In this document: positions 1 through 11,480 of the stretch, one piece after another
How positions within the stretch are numbered: position 1 is the stretch's first letter
Layout: every line of letters starts with the position of its first letter
From: Phytophthora hibernalis
Taxonomy: Eukaryota > Oomycota > Peronosporomycetes > Peronosporales > Peronosporaceae
Length of the DNA stretch: 64,000 nt
Direction of reading: 5' to 3'
Assembly: GCA_012656075.1 (NCBI GenBank)
Contig: JAAKBF010000007.1
Coordinates: forward strand, 1,488,001-1,552,000
Made by a program: the position numbers and the translations under genes
The notes under the pieces: generated by a model
Seen by the model: the letters and a program-made list of their open reading frames with translations, nothing else
The model's database searches: none
What the model was told of the DNA's origin: nothing

Positions 1-715
1 TCGATTCTCCGCAGCCTTCTTCTTAGCTACACGAGCAGCACTTGCTTTCTTGCCTTTTTGCTTCGCTGTCCCTGCATCACATCCACCAGGAGTAAGTTGT
101 AAGCCCTTGCTGTATCCGACAACATGAAACATGCACACCTTCGACATTCACCCCTTGAGGCTTGCTGCACTTCGGTCCGGTGACACGCTTCGCCTTCTTC
201 TTCGTCACCGTCGATGCCACCTTCTCCTCTTCACTGAATTCATCCATCTCGACCGCTTCGTATTCGTATTCGCCATCAATTTAGTCGGGATCGTAGTCGC
301 TGTCGTCGTCCTTGGCCTTCCTCGCGACCGGCGCTTTCTTCCCGGAACCAGCAGTCGTCTTTACAACAATATCATGACGCTCCTGGGATAGCAGGCGCTT
401 TTGTGCCCTAAGGTAAGACGCGTCCTTGCCCGTCGGAGGTCTCAACTTCTTGGGAGGGGAGCTGTGCGCGGGGCTTTACCCGTTGATGGCTGCGGGCGGT
501 CGTCGCCGAAGTTGACGTCCTCGTCGCGCTCTCCAGACAAATATGCAACATGCTCCCTCACCAGGCGCTTCCGCTCCTCCTCGCTGCGGCCATCCAAACG
601 CTCGATAAAGCGAAGGTGCTCGGAAAGTGATTCCTTGCGTGATTTCTTGCCTATCATGCGTGTCCTTAACCGTCTTGCGCTGTCTTCGAGTTTTCTTCGA
701 ATGAGCGACAGCCAC
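1..715 (-). CDS. lysine/acid-rich protein, partial and frame-broken
   Basis: Not recognised as a family. A start at 715 gives a basic N-terminus (MAVAHSKKTRRQRK). After a frame change near 640 a charged helical stretch follows (SLSEHLRFIERLDGRSEEE, then LVREHVAYLSGERDED). After a second change near 470 comes a KKLRPPTGKDASYLRAQKR stretch, then an acidic segment (KAKDDDSDYDPD) ended by a stop near 280. Past that stop the frame stays lysine-rich (VTKKKAKR, ARVAKKKAAENR) to the left edge, so the protein probably ran on. The composition suggests a nuclear or nucleolar protein, which is inference. The breaks may be sequence errors like those in neighbouring genes, or real decay; the stop near 280 favours decay. 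Confidence 0.35.
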
Positions 716-959
716 TGATTCGGAGGAGAGAGGGAGGAAGCTGGTATATTTTATGAACCGTTTTATGCCTAGCCCTGTGCATTTGCGGGAACGTCTCGGT
801 TTTGTTAGGATGTGCTTATACTTGATTTCACTAAAGTTTAGCTGTTTTCCAAGCCAATCACTTATCTGACAAAAACGTAGGATAGATTTTCTACCTTAGA
901 ACGACGTGATCAAATTGACTAAATACACTGTAAAAGGACTTCAACACTGTGAGCTTTAG

Positions 960-1433
960 TACGAGGAAGACAGGTTGCGAGCCCGAGAGCTCGTTCGTCA
1001 AGTTCACAGATTCCGCGACGGGCGAGGTCCACGTCATCCCCACGGAGGTCGTCTCGTACCAGGCACTACAAGAACATTGCGGCAGCTAGCTGTCCGTGAA
1101 ATGGGCGGCCCGAGCGTAGAGCACCCCATCGGCTTGGGCGATGGAGTTGAGGTCCTTGGCCTACTACGACAACCACGATCACGTGTGGTTTGGCCTACTC
1201 GAAGTGCACCATTGAGATGACCACAACCTGCATGTGACCGACGTGGCACCTCCGTGGCCAGCAGATTGTTCATGGAGCGCGTGATCTCAGGAACGGGGTC
1301 AGCGCCGGGTCCTGCTTCTTCAGCACGTGCGTGATATCGAACTGGGCGGAGCGCATGAGCAGCGACGCGTGGAAGACGCTAGAGCCCGTGTCGAGCCCAC
1401 GAGACCTACACGGAGCTTAGCGGCGACCATGGT
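960..1433 (-). pseudogene. gene relic of unknown function
   Basis: GC-rich, codon-like sequence on the minus strand. A possible start at 1433 (MVAAKLRVGLVG) is followed in another frame by DTGSSVFHASLLMRSAQFDI and THVLKKQDPALTPF, then MNNLLATEVP. Several frame changes are needed to join these pieces. The plus strand also reads codon-like in part (FVKFTDSATGEVHVIPTEVV near 990-1055), so the orientation is not secure. No family is recognised. Confidence 0.2.
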
Positions 1434-2904
1434 CGTGGTAGGGGGTGCTGCTTGGTGTTCAGGCCAGAGACTTGCGTGAACGAAATGCCAACCTCTCTGT
1501 GATTTTCGTCGACGTCTCGTCCCAAAAAGACTACATGTATTACATCACGGTAATCCTGGCTCAACAAACGTGGCGCTAAGATGCTGCTGGCAAGCGAATT
1601 AGTGTCAACTTCAAACGCAGATACAGCTTACACATGCACTTTTAAATTTTAAAAATGGAGTGCGAGGAGCTATAGCTCGCGACAAAGTCAGTGCTATCAG
1701 GTACATATCGATACAGAGTTGTAGTCTTCTTTTACTGTGAATTCTATTTTGTGGTGCTGCGGCGTCCGCGTATGGTGTGGTGTATGAGCTGCCGTACATG
1801 TATGTTTTACAGGCGGCCCCACTGCATTGATGTTTACTTTTGACCACTAATATGGGGGCATTTCCCGTAGGATTTCACGGCGACGAAACAGGCACCATTA
1901 ATCAACCATAGACGGTGCATACAAAACCTCAGTCATTTAACTATGCTTCATTTTGTAATATTGGCGAAAGATTGCCATAAAATCCTACGAACCCATACAA
2001 ACAAGTACATGTATTAATAGTATCTGGCTACGAAACAGCGACAATCCCTATTGAAACATGTTGTACGATACAACGTGTGGGTTTAGGGGGTTAACAAGTG
2101 AAGTAAAAAGGAAAAACAATTGTTTATCGCAGTGACTTCATTATTGACAGAAAACGGCCCTTTAGACATTTTTGCTTGTTGAGCGCACGACTGGAACGTT
2201 ATTCTGTTCGACGCAATTATTATAACCACGGTGCATGACTTTTGGGTGTCGACGGGGTGTGATGGCCAACTATTCGCGGGTTTCATTTGAAGGTGTTCAA
2301 TTTGGTTACCTCTAGTCGAGCATCCGAGCGTAACTCTCGGCTCGCGATTTAATCCACAACAAGCTCAGAAATGCACTGAGTGCTCAACAAGCTGCTGTGC
2401 CTCAAGGCGAACTATAACTACAAGTGGGGTAGCATTTGAAAAGGCTCTGGTTTTTTTTTTACCAGCCCGCGACAAAATATTACAACGTAGTACCACTGTA
2501 TACTACTACCGGTAGTAGTATTTGCTAATAATTTAATAATTTCCCGTTTCAGAGAGGATACCGACGAAGACGCCCATATCCCTTATACACAGTAGTAGCC
2601 AATAAAAATGTAAATCTCGAGCTGTCAATGCTGCATTGTCGTTTGTGACAACTCCTTGGATATCTCTTCTTTCCTTTAAGTGATGAGTAAGGCATCTCCA
2701 GCGGCAGGTCTTTAAGAATATTTCCGATGGTTTGAAATGATTTCTGATGAAAGATTGATTTTGTCAGAGATTGAGTTTACACATGTATTAAAGTTGTCTT
2801 TTGCCATCAGATGGATGCTCTACCAACCGCAGAACGAATTACCGTCTCGTTATTCCCGACGCAACGAGAGCTCGAGTTCAATTGCAGCATTGCACAACCA
2901 GCGT
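1434..2904. other. gene-free stretch
   Basis: AT-rich with no persuasive coding sequence on either strand. It contains three exact copies of the palindrome TACATGTA (1532, 1795, 2006) and a poly-T run near 2451. The right part is the 3' flank of the dihydroorotate dehydrogenase gene. Confidence 0.5.
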
Positions 2905-4184
2905 TTACTTGTGTGCGGCACCGACCGCGTCCGCTACGCTCTCGTAGCCATCACGACGCAGCAGCGCAGCCAACTCCTTCTTCGCTTGCGGCACAGCCAG
3001 CGGGCTCTCGTAGATCAGACATGAGTACATTTGCACGAGTGAGGCGCCGGCACGGATCTTGTCGTAGGCGTCCTGCCCCGTGGAGACGCCACCCACGCCA
3101 ATGAGCGGGATCTGGCCCTTCGTGAGCTTGTACATGTCGCCCAGCACCTTAGTTGACAGGTCCCGCACGGGCAAGCCACTAAGTCCGCCTGTCTCGCCCT
3201 TGGCCTCACCCTTAAGAGTGTCCGGTCGACTCAGCGTCGTGTTGGACACCACGAGTCCGTCCAGCTTGAGCTCGAGCGCCACATCAGCAATGTCCTGCTT
3301 GTCGTCCTGCGTCAGATCAGGTGCGATCTTCACCACCAGTGGAATGTTCCTCTTCTCCTGGGCCGCCACCTCGTCGCGCGCCTTGAGCACGCGCACCAGC
3401 AGCTTCTGCAGCTGTTGTTTGCCCTGCAGCGTCCGGAGTCCGGGCGTGTTGGGAGACGACACGTTCACCACCAAATAGTCGGCGAACTGACCGAGCGCTT
3501 GCACGCCCAGCACGTAGTCGGCTGCAGCGTCCTCCGTGAGCTTGTTTTGCCCAAGTTGACGCCCAGCACGCCCGCGCGGTGGCCGTTTCCAGGCTTCGTG
3601 CGGTCAGCACGCGCGCCCACGTACGCGTTGAGCCGTTCAGCCGCGTGCTGCAATCCCTTGCTGTTGAAGCCGTAGCGGTTGATCACGCCGCGGTCCTCGG
3701 CCAGACGGAAGACGCGCGGCTGGGCGTTGCCCGGCTGCGGCTGAGGCGTGACGCTGCCCACCTCGACGCAGCCGAAGCCCATGTCCAGCATGCCCTCCAT
3801 GGCCTCCGCGTCCTTGTCGAAGCCGGCGGCGATGCCCAGCGGGTTGGGAAATTGAAGACCCAGTGCTTGGACACTTAGCAGCTGCGGGTCGTCCTCCGGG
3901 TCCTTGGGCGTCAGGCCCAGACGCGCGCATTGCACCGCGACTTTGTGCGCCGTCTCGGGGTCTAGGAGTCGAACCACAGGCATCATGGGGCCCGAGAGCT
4001 GGCGGATGACCCACTCGTGCGGCACCACGCCATTGGCGGCGGCTACGACGGCTGCAGCGGCGCCTCCGCCTACTGCCAGGTACGCGGCTGTGTGGATGCC
4101 TGAAGAGGAGGAGGAGGAGCTGAAGGACGCGGCGCGAGGAGCTAAAACGCGAGATACATGACGGAAGGATTTAGCAGCTCTCAT
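2905..4184 (-). CDS. DHODH: dihydroorotate dehydrogenase, class 2 (mitochondrial)
   Basis: Oxidises dihydroorotate to orotate with FMN, passing electrons to ubiquinone: the fourth step of pyrimidine synthesis, at the mitochondrial inner membrane. About 426 codons, the usual class 2 length. The chosen start at 4184 gives a basic, serine-rich leader (MRAAKSFRHVSRVLAPRAAS) then a small hydrophobic segment (YLAVGGGAAAAVVAAANGVV), as expected for import plus a membrane anchor. Family motifs follow: NPLGIAAGFDKDAEA, INRYGFNSKG, GVLGVNLGK, VVNVSSPNTPGLR (with the class 2 catalytic serine), KIAPDLTQDD, VVSNTT and the C-terminal FMN phosphate region IGVGGVSTGQDAYDKIRAGA. One frame break lies near 3545-3552, just after GVNLGK, where an A-run appears one base short; both sides are otherwise conserved, so a sequence error is likelier than decay. 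The frame runs open to 4703 upstream, but that part is unlike the family. Confidence 0.93.
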
Positions 4185-4193
4185 TGCTACGAG

Positions 4194-4209
4194 GTGAATT
4201 GGAAAGTGA
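4194..4209 (-). promoter_or_regulatory. oomycete Inr/FPR-type start-site motif for DHODH
   Basis: The minus strand reads TCACTTTCCAATTCAC, 10-25 bases before the chosen ATG at 4184. It fits the oomycete initiator plus flanking promoter region pattern (TCAYTTYNCAWTTY-like), which supports that start codon. Confidence 0.6.
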
Positions 4210-4404
4210 TGGCTCACGAGTGGATGGAGTGGAACCCCTGCAAAAGCGGTAGAAGATGCGAGGATGCAGTTCAGAAGGTAGAGTGGATTGTGAGGTGAGA
4301 TAACATATGAAATTGTGTCAGATAATTCTGTGATTCGGTAGGGTATGAATAGATGGAGGTTGATGCGGATTAAGTACGAATGTGTTTGACAAAGATGAAA
4401 CAGG

Positions 4405-4419
4405 TCATTCGCGATTTGG
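4405..4419 (+). promoter_or_regulatory. Inr/FPR-like motif for the histone deacetylase gene
   Basis: Reads TCATTCGCGATTTGG, about 27 bases before the ATG at 4446. It is an imperfect match to the oomycete initiator/FPR pattern. It lies in the 261-base interval shared with the divergent DHODH gene. Confidence 0.45.
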
Positions 4420-4445
4420 ACGGAGCAAGCGGAGACTGAGAGAAG

Positions 4446-6225
4446 ATGGCGAGCACTAAGAAGCGCGTGTCGTATTTCTACCACCGTACGTAGCATGAAT
4501 CGTATTAGGAAGCAAAGACCCAGTACGTAGTATAGCACTAACAGTGGGTGGTTATTGTAGCGGAGGTGGGCCACTTCTACTATGGGCCGGGCCACCCCAT
4601 GAAGCCGCACCGCATGAAACTGGCCCACCACCTCGTGGTCAACTACGACCTGTACCAGAAGATGGACGTCTTCGTAAGCTTTGTAATGAGATGTACATTT
4701 CAAGATGAAGAGCTGAGGTTGCTGCTTGTAGGAGCCCCACTGGGCGTCGGCGGACGAGATGAAGGTCTTCCACGCACCCGACTACATTGAGTTCCTGCAA
4801 CGCGTGAGTCCAGCCAATCAGAGAGATATGACGATGGATATGACCAAGTGTACGCTGCAGTTAGTTGTGGGGACAGAGGCTTGAGGACTAATTGATGCTG
4901 GACAGACAACTTTGGAGAGACGAGCGACACAGATTGCCCCGTTTTCGACGGGTCTTCGACTTCTGCCAGATCTACACGGGAGGGACGCTAGGTTCGTACA
5001 GCGCTGTTGATTCTTCTGACTGTGAAGCTGATGAAGGTTGTTGTGGGTGAAGATGCGGTGGCTCGTCTCAACTTCGGGCTGTGTGATATTGCAATCAATT
5101 GGTCGGGAGGTCTGCACCACGCTAAGAAGGCGGGAGGATCTGGATTCTGCTACGTGAACGATATCGTGCTAGGCATCTTGGAGCTGCTCAAGTAAGTGCT
5201 TCAGCCTGAGAAAAGAGGTATGTGCAATGAAGCTAACCGCGCTCTGCAGGTACCACCCGCGCGTGCTCTATATCGATATTGACGCACATCACGGCGACGG
5301 TGTGGAGGAAGCTTTTTACGTCACGGATCGTGTCATGACAGTCTCGTTCCATAAATATGGCGACTACTTCCCAGGTACGGGAATGTCAAGGTACGCCCAA
5401 ATGATGTTGCACCTTTTGATCGATGAGCTCATTTAGTTATCCGCATACCGACAGGATATTGGTGCGAAGAGTGGCAAGTACTACGCGGTGAATTTCCTAC
5501 ATAGCGGAATGGACGACGAGAGCTACGAAAGTATCTTCAAGCCGGTGATTGAGAAAGTGATGGAGACTTTCTGCCCATCGGCGGTCGTTCTTCAGTGCGG
5601 AGCCGACTCACTGACAGGTGATCGTCTCGGCTGTTTCAACGTAACAACAAGAGGACACGGCGAGTGCGTTCGATTCGTAAAAGGATTCGGACTCCCGATG
5701 CTGGTGGTGGGTGGAGGTGGCTACAGGATCCGCAACGTGTCGCGCGCATGGGCGTATGAGACCTCAATTCTCGTGAACCAAGAGGTATCCAACAACATCC
5801 CGTACAACGACTACTTCGAGTTCTACACGCCAGACTTTAAGCTGCACTTGGTGCCCGACAAGGACCTGAAGAACGACAACACCAAGGAGTACTTGGAAAA
5901 GCACAAGTAAGTGGATCGAGGATGACGGGGCTCACGAATGTATGTTGGTGCTAATGTTTTACTGTCGATTCGTGCTGCAGGATCAAAATCTTCGAGAATC
6001 TCCGCGCAATTACTGGAGCTCCGAGCGTACAGATGCAGCAGGCCCCCTGCCCGAATGCTGCGCGAAGAAGACGAAGACGCAATGGACCCGGACAGTCGAA
6101 CTGAGAACGACGGGAAGCATCAGCACGAGGCGGAGTTCTACCACGATGAGAAGGATCAGGATAACAACGAGAATGACGGTGCGGCACCGGACGTCGTCCC
6201 CATGGATGTGGATACCGGTAACTAA
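4446..6225 (+). CDS. class I (Rpd3/HDAC1-type) histone deacetylase
   Basis: Zinc-dependent lysine deacetylase of the Rpd3/HDAC1 class, nuclear, normally in corepressor complexes. Supported exons: 4446-4485, 4561-4673, 4732-about 4803, about 4911-4991, 5053-5191, 5250-5390, 5455-5906 and 5981-6225, nearly all joined by GT-AG introns. Motifs: GHPMKPHRMK; active-site histidines in SGGLHHAKK; zinc ligands in DIDAHHGDGVEE and QCGADSLTGDRLG; catalytic tyrosine in GGGGYRIRN; C-terminal core EKHKIKIFENLRAITGAPS. An acidic tail ends at 6225 (DAAPDVVPMDVDTGN-like), typical of HDAC1/2 relatives. Frame breaks lie near 4951 (after CPVFDG, a G-run one base short), at the 5454 junction and near 6045. The exon 3/4 boundary is uncertain: conserved sequence seems to run to CCAG at 4813, which would need a GC-type donor. 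These breaks look like base-level errors. Confidence 0.9.
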
Positions 6226-6532
6226 ACTAAACGCCTGAAGGTTGCACTCAACGAATTGATTGACGAACATCAGAGAACCAGTCCGGTGCCATGGGTGATG
6301 ATTACTCATTGCAACACGCACCACCGGACTTTGACTTTCTTTGTATTTGTCCTCCAGGATTGGATGCATGTTGAAGCCACGTGACCCTCGTCAAATCCAT
6401 TCCTGCTACAGACGTGTTGGACCTTCCAGTGTCCGTCGTCGTAATCTTTGTGGTCCTGGATCATTTCCTTGGCGACCACGAATGCCTGGATAGGCCAGCA
6501 TATTGTTGCAGTTGAGAGTCAACCTTTCCTCC
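6226..6532. other. HDAC-GMC intergenic interval
   Basis: Convergence of the HDAC 3' flank with the promoter of the next gene. No separate gene is seen. Confidence 0.5.
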
Positions 6533-6548
6533 TCACTTTGCAATTCTC
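6533..6548 (+). promoter_or_regulatory. Inr/FPR start-site motif for the GMC oxidoreductase gene
   Basis: TCACTTTGCAATTCTC lies 13-28 bases before the ATG at 6561, a close match to the oomycete initiator plus FPR pattern. It supports the chosen start. Confidence 0.6.
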
Positions 6549-6560
6549 CTTCGGTTCAAG

Positions 6561-8309
6561 ATGCTGCGTCACTCTCTCCGCCATTTTCCACTGCAACGTC
6601 GAAGTGCTTCATCCTTTTCAGCCGCCAAAGAATTCGACTATGTGATTGTTGGTGGGGTTCAGCCGGTTGCGTCCTCGCCAACCGATTGAGTGCCGACTCG
6701 TCCAACTCCGTGCTGTTAGTGGAGACTGGGCCCAAAGACCGCGGACTCATGGACTCCATCCGACTGGCGATGCCTGCGTTGCTTCCGGCCAATTTGATTG
6801 ACGATCGCTACAATTGGATGTACGTGACGGAACCGCAACGTCAATTGGAAGGTCGACGACTGTCCTGGCCACGGGGAGGGTGCTTGGTGGTTCGTCGTCT
6901 ATCAACGCGATGATTTATAACCGAGGAAATGCACTGGACTACGATGGCTGGCAAGAGTCTGGTGCCAACGGATGGAGCTATGCTGATTGTCTGCCGTACT
7001 TTAAGAAGGCGCAGACCCACGCACTTGGTGCCGATGACTATCGTGGAGGTGACGGACCACTCCACGTAACGAGGAGACTGCAGCGAGACCAACCGCTTTT
7101 CCAAGTATTCATCGACGCTGCAGTCCAAGCCGGGTACCCGTTTACGGACGATATGAACGGATACCAACAGGAAGGTGTGGGGTGGTTGGACCTCACGATT
7201 CAAAACGGAGAGCGGTGCAGTGCGTCTGCCGCGTACTTGACGTCGTCAGTACTAGCCCGAGAGAATTTGATTTGTTCTGACCGACACGTTTGTCAACAAA
7301 CTCGTCTTTGAAGGGAAGAAGGCGGTCGGGGTCGAGGTGGAGCCGTACAAAGCCCCCGGTGAACAACCACCGAAGCAGATTCGAGCGGTGAAAGAAGTGA
7401 TCTTGTCCAGTGGTGCAATCAACTCGCCCCAATTGCTGTTGTTGTCGGGCGTGGAGATGCCGAGCATTTGAAGGAGATCGGTGTGCCTCTGGTGCACCAT
7501 CTCCCGGCCGTCGGACAAAACCTGGAAGACCACCTTGGCGTGTATCTCCATGTGAAGTGCAAGAAGCCTGTTACGCTGTATAACGCGACACCGCACTTCC
7601 CTCACAAGATGGCGTGGATGGGGGTCAAGTGGCTCACGTCGAAGACGGGTCCTGGTACCTCGCCGCATATTGAAGCGGGTGGTTTCATCCGAAGCGCACC
7701 CGGTAAACGTCACCCCGACCTCAAGTGGCAGTTCGTTCCTGGTGCCAGCGATGAAGACCGTCAGCTCCTGCGAGACGGCCACGCCATGATGCTTCATTGC
7801 ACACCACTGCGCGCGACGAGCCGAGGTTTCATCAAGTTGCGAAGTTCAAATCCGCGTGACAGCCCGATCATCGAGCATAAATATCCGAGGACGATCGGGT
7901 GGACCTTCGCAACGGCGTGCGTCTGACTCAAGAAGTACTGAAGCAACAAGCTTTCGATGACTATAGAGGTGACCTCGTCTCACCGACCGACGATGTCCGC
8001 TCCGATGCTGAGATCGACGCATGGGTCCGACAAAATGCTAGCACGGACTATCACCCCGCCAGTACGAACCGCATGGGCAAGGACACCGATGCAAACACAG
8101 TTGTAGACTTCCAGACGAGAGTGCATGGGCTGGAAGGACTGCGGATCGTAGATGCCTCGATCATGCCCACCAATGTGAGTGGGAATCTCAACGCTCCGAC
8201 CATTATGCTCGCTGAGAAAGCTGCCGACGTAATTCTCGGCAAACCGGCGTTGCCCATGTCCGCCGTGCCAGTGTATGAATCCAAGAATTGGGAGAGCAGC
8301 CAACGATAG
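6561..8309 (+). CDS. GMC-family FAD oxidoreductase (choline dehydrogenase-like)
   Basis: FAD-dependent alcohol oxidation to the aldehyde, in the glucose-methanol-choline family and nearest in style to mitochondrial/bacterial choline dehydrogenase (BetA). Start 6561 gives MLRHSLRHFPLQRRSASSFS, a convincing mitochondrial presequence. Then come the ADP-binding segment (EFDYVIVGG..SAGCVLANRL), the family signature VLGGSSSINAMIYNRG, LSSGAINSPQLLLLSGV, VGQNLEDHLGVYLH, and the C-terminal catalytic pair (His in DYHPASTNRMG, Asn in GNLNAPTIMLAEKAADVI). About 580 codons and apparently intronless. Frame breaks near 6653, 6880, 7268, 7455 and 7893; the first two are G-runs one base short. Substrate is not certain: choline is the family precedent, but other alcohols are possible. 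An aldehyde dehydrogenase starts 159 bases downstream on the same strand. Confidence 0.88.
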
Positions 8310-8445
8310 TGTCCATGCTTCATGTCGCCGCATCTTCCCAGTGCCGATAATTTTTCAGGTCATTCTTCAGCGCCAATAGTTTTTCAAAATCCAAGTATCT
8401 CGAAACATCACTCTTTTGTAGCTCATGAATGACAAGCGTCAGTTC

Positions 8446-8458
8446 TCATTTTCGATTC
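8446..8458 (+). promoter_or_regulatory. Inr-like start-site motif for the first aldehyde dehydrogenase
   Basis: TCATTTTCGATTC lies about 11-23 bases before the ATG at 8469 and resembles the oomycete initiator/FPR pattern. Confidence 0.45.
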
Positions 8459-8468
8459 AAGTGCGAAG

Positions 8469-10148
8469 ATGACGACTTCCACCAGCATCCCGCCCGCCCA
8501 ACTTTCGCTTGGACTTTCTCCGATCGGAATGCGGCAATACCAACCGCTCCTGTCGAAGTTGAAAAGACCGGATCTTGTGCAAGCCCAAGGATTCATTGAT
8601 GGCAAATGGGTCGAGGCTCACGGGAATGATCATTTCACCGTCATGGGTATGTGTTGTGTCTCTCATTAGGTATGTTCTGTAGCTGATATGTGCTGCGTTA
8701 ATTGTTGTGTAGACCCTGCAACGGAACAAGAAGTCGCACGCGTTGCTAGCATGGGAGAAGAAGACACCCGCGATGCAATTGCCGCTGCGTCGACTGCTCA
8801 ACGTCAGTGGAAGAAGACTACGCCACCGGTAAGAAATCAACAGTGAAACTCGATAGCGATATCTTTACAGTCTTGGTGATTCTTGACTTTTACTCGTAGG
8901 TTCGAGCGAAGCTGTTGAAAGACTGGGCTGCAGCTATCACTGCGAATGCTGAAGACTTGGCGATCATCGCATCCGTTGAATGCGGGAAGCCACTGCCAGA
9001 AGCCAAGTGGGAGATCAAGTTTGCGGTTGGTGTGATCGAGTATTTCTCTCACGAAATCGTGCGCTCCAGCGGGTTCCTGATATCGCCGACTCAACCGGAC
9101 CAGAAGATTCTTGTTATGAAGGAGCCCGTGGGTGTGTGCGGCATCATATCCCCTTGGAATTTTCCTACGCCATTTTGTGTCTGAGCTTGGGCCCACCTCT
9201 GGCTGCTGGATGCACTACCGTCGTCAAACCTGCGGGTGAGACTCCGCTCTCGATGCTTGCTCTGGCTAAGCTGGCGGAAGAAGTTGGGTACCCAGCGGGG
9301 TGCTTAATGTGGTGACAGCCCCACGAGACAGATCGGAAGATGTCGGTCGAGCTCTGACCTCGAGCACTGACGTACGCAAAATCACGTTCGCGGGGTCGAC
9401 GCAAGTTGGCAAATGGCTGATGCGTCATTCGTCCGAGACTGTGAAGAGCCTGTCGCTCGAATTGGGCGGCAACGCACCGTTCATCGTCTTCGAAGATGCT
9501 GACTTGGAGAAAGCTCTTGACGGGTTGATCCGAACCAAGTTTACAAACACGGGCCAAGCGTGCATCGCCAGCAACCGCATCTTCGTGCACAAGTCCATCT
9601 ACGAAAAGTTTGCTTCGGAAGTGGTGAAGCGCGTGAAGGCTCTCAAGATGGGGCTTCCTCTGGAAGACGGGGTGCAGCTTGGGCCACTGGTCGGACCTCC
9701 CGCTGTCAAGAAAATCACGGGCATAGTTGAAGACGCTGTGGCAAACGGTGCTAAGGTGCTCCTCGGTGGCAAACCGAGTGATCTCGGTAAGAACTTCTAC
9801 GAAGCCACCGTGCTGAGCAACTTGAACGAGTCCATGCGTATCTGGAGGGAGGAGATTTTCGGTCCCGTGGTTCCGCTGTTCGTATTTTCGAGTGAGGAGG
9901 AAGTCGTCGGTAAGGCGAATGATACCCCTGCGGGACTTGCGGGGTACTTCTACACTCGGGACATGGCTCGTATCTTCCGCGTTGCTGGTGAATTGGAGTG
10001 CGGCATGGTTGGTGTGAACAGCGAGTTGGTGACTCATGTTGGGGCTCCGTTCGGTGGTATCAAGCAATCTGGGATCGGTCGTGAGGGTTCGGCCGAAGGT
10101 CTGGAGGATTATTTGGAGACCAAGATGGTGTGCATCGGCGGTTTGTAG
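8469..10148 (+). CDS. succinate-semialdehyde dehydrogenase-like aldehyde dehydrogenase (copy 1)
   Basis: NAD(P)-dependent oxidation of an aldehyde to the acid; closest by motif to the GabD/SSADH group, which acts in the GABA shunt. Exons 8469-8646, 8713-8828 and 8900-10148, with GT-AG introns of 66 and 71 bases. Motifs: FIDGKWVEA at the N-terminus, KEPVGVCGIISPWNFP, TTVVKPAGETPLS, ITFAGSTQVGKWLM, LELGGNAPFIVFEDAD (general base Glu), GQACIASNRIFVH (catalytic Cys), EEIFGPVVPLF, and the group-typical ending APFGGIKQSGIGREGS, LEDYLETKMVCIGG. Frame breaks occur near 9170 and 9299 (PAG.LNVVT; a G-run one base short). The order GMC oxidoreductase then aldehyde dehydrogenase suggests sequential oxidation. 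The true substrate could be succinic semialdehyde, betaine aldehyde or another; motifs favour SSADH. Confidence 0.9.
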
Positions 10149-10416
10149 CAACGCTCGGGACGTATTTGGGCCTGTCTCCGATGAGGTCACTGCGCACTGT
10201 TCTCCATGACCCTTTTAGGGCAAGAGGTAGCCTTTGAACCTGACGAAAATCAACTTTTGGTGGTGAGTTACGCATTCAATGGTCGGATAGGATAGGCTTT
10301 CTCCACATGTGGGCTCAAACTGCAACTGCCCTTGGCCAGCGCTGCCCTCTCAGTGAGAGGGGAGAGTCTCACTTCTGTATTCACAGATCAAGCCTCACAT
10401 CGCCCTCAAACCGATC

Positions 10417-11341
10417 ATGAAGTTTCCACTGTCCTCTGCTCTTCTGCTGTTGGGCACTGCATTCCCGACGGCTTTGACCCAGGATGGGCCCAAGTTCACT
10501 TACAAAAGTGACGTCGACGGTGCTTTGAGTCCACCGGAATGGGTCCAGGGATATGACAAGTGTGGCGGTTCAAAGCAGTCACCTATCGACCTCACGGAAT
10601 CCAAGTTGTGCAGCGTGTACGTTCCTGCTCCGGAATCGTTCGCCGGCTCGTGTCCAAACTACAAGATGACGGAGGACGAAGATTCCTACAAGGCTGCAGT
10701 GGATGGAGGTACATTTGATACATTGTATCCTACCTTAATGATCTCTAATACTAATCGGCTTGTGGTGGACGCAGGCAATTGCACTGTCAGTGCAAAAGGT
10801 CAAACGTACAACTTCGCTCAGTTCCACGTACACACTCCGTCTGAGCACACTATTGATGGCAAGGTTTTCGATGGAGAGCTCCACTTTGTGCACAAAACCG
10901 CAGACAGCAAGGCAGCGCTCGTTTTCGGCCTTTTCCTCGAGAAAACGGAAGATAAAGACGCTGACCCTGTTGTTGACCTCATCGTCGATGCCATGAGTGA
11001 AGTCTCCCTCAACGCCACGATCCCAATCACCTTGTATGTTTGCTCTATTATGCTCGTGGTTCAAATCAAATGACTAACCCCACTTTTGACAGGGGCTCGT
11101 ACGCAGAGTTGATCGAAGCCTACATCAATAAAGGCCACGTCTTCAACTACCCGGGAAGTTTGACGACCCCGCCGTGCATTGAGGTTGTCGACTGGTGGGT
11201 TATTCGCGCACCAGTCCCTATCTCTTTGGCCAGTTTGACCGCATTGAAGCCAACCTCGCCGAGCTTGAGGTCACGGATAACGGGAAGAACGCACGTCCCG
11301 TTCAGCCTCTCAATGGCCGTACTGTTACAACTTACAACTAA
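10417..11341 (+). CDS. secreted alpha-class carbonic anhydrase
   Basis: Interconverts CO2 and bicarbonate; alpha class, zinc enzyme. Exons 10417-10708, 10775-11033 and 11093-11341 (GT-AG introns of 66 and 59 bases). A clear signal peptide (MKFPLSSALLLLGTAFPTAL) predicts secretion or a surface location. Zinc ligands are visible in QFHVHTPSEHT (two His) and GELHFVHK (third His). CGGSKQSPIDL and YPGSLTTPPCIEVVDWWVI are class signatures. The frame breaks near 11228; past it the other frame gives FDRIEANLAELEV and ends RPVQPLNGRTVTTYN then TAA at 11341, a sensible C-terminus, so I end the gene there. It lies between two aldehyde dehydrogenase copies on the same strand. Confidence 0.92.
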
Positions 11342-11480
11342 CAGTAAGCTGAATTACAGCCCCAACTGTAAAGAGACAAACACTGTATCTCAACTTGAAG
11401 AGCTTTTTCTTTCTCGTCTCGTCGCTGATCTGCTCGCTGCTAACGTGGCTTATTCTCAATTTTGCTTTGCTGAAGTGAAG

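Noticed and set aside
4185..4703. N-terminal extension of DHODH to 4703
   Set aside because: The extra residues are unlike the family and overlap the promoter and first exons of the HDAC gene. The Inr motif and a mitochondrial presequence support 4184.
9165..10190. 341-codon minus-strand open frame
   Set aside because: It lies antisense to conserved aldehyde dehydrogenase sequence, has no family motif, and is a shadow of high-GC3 coding on the plus strand.
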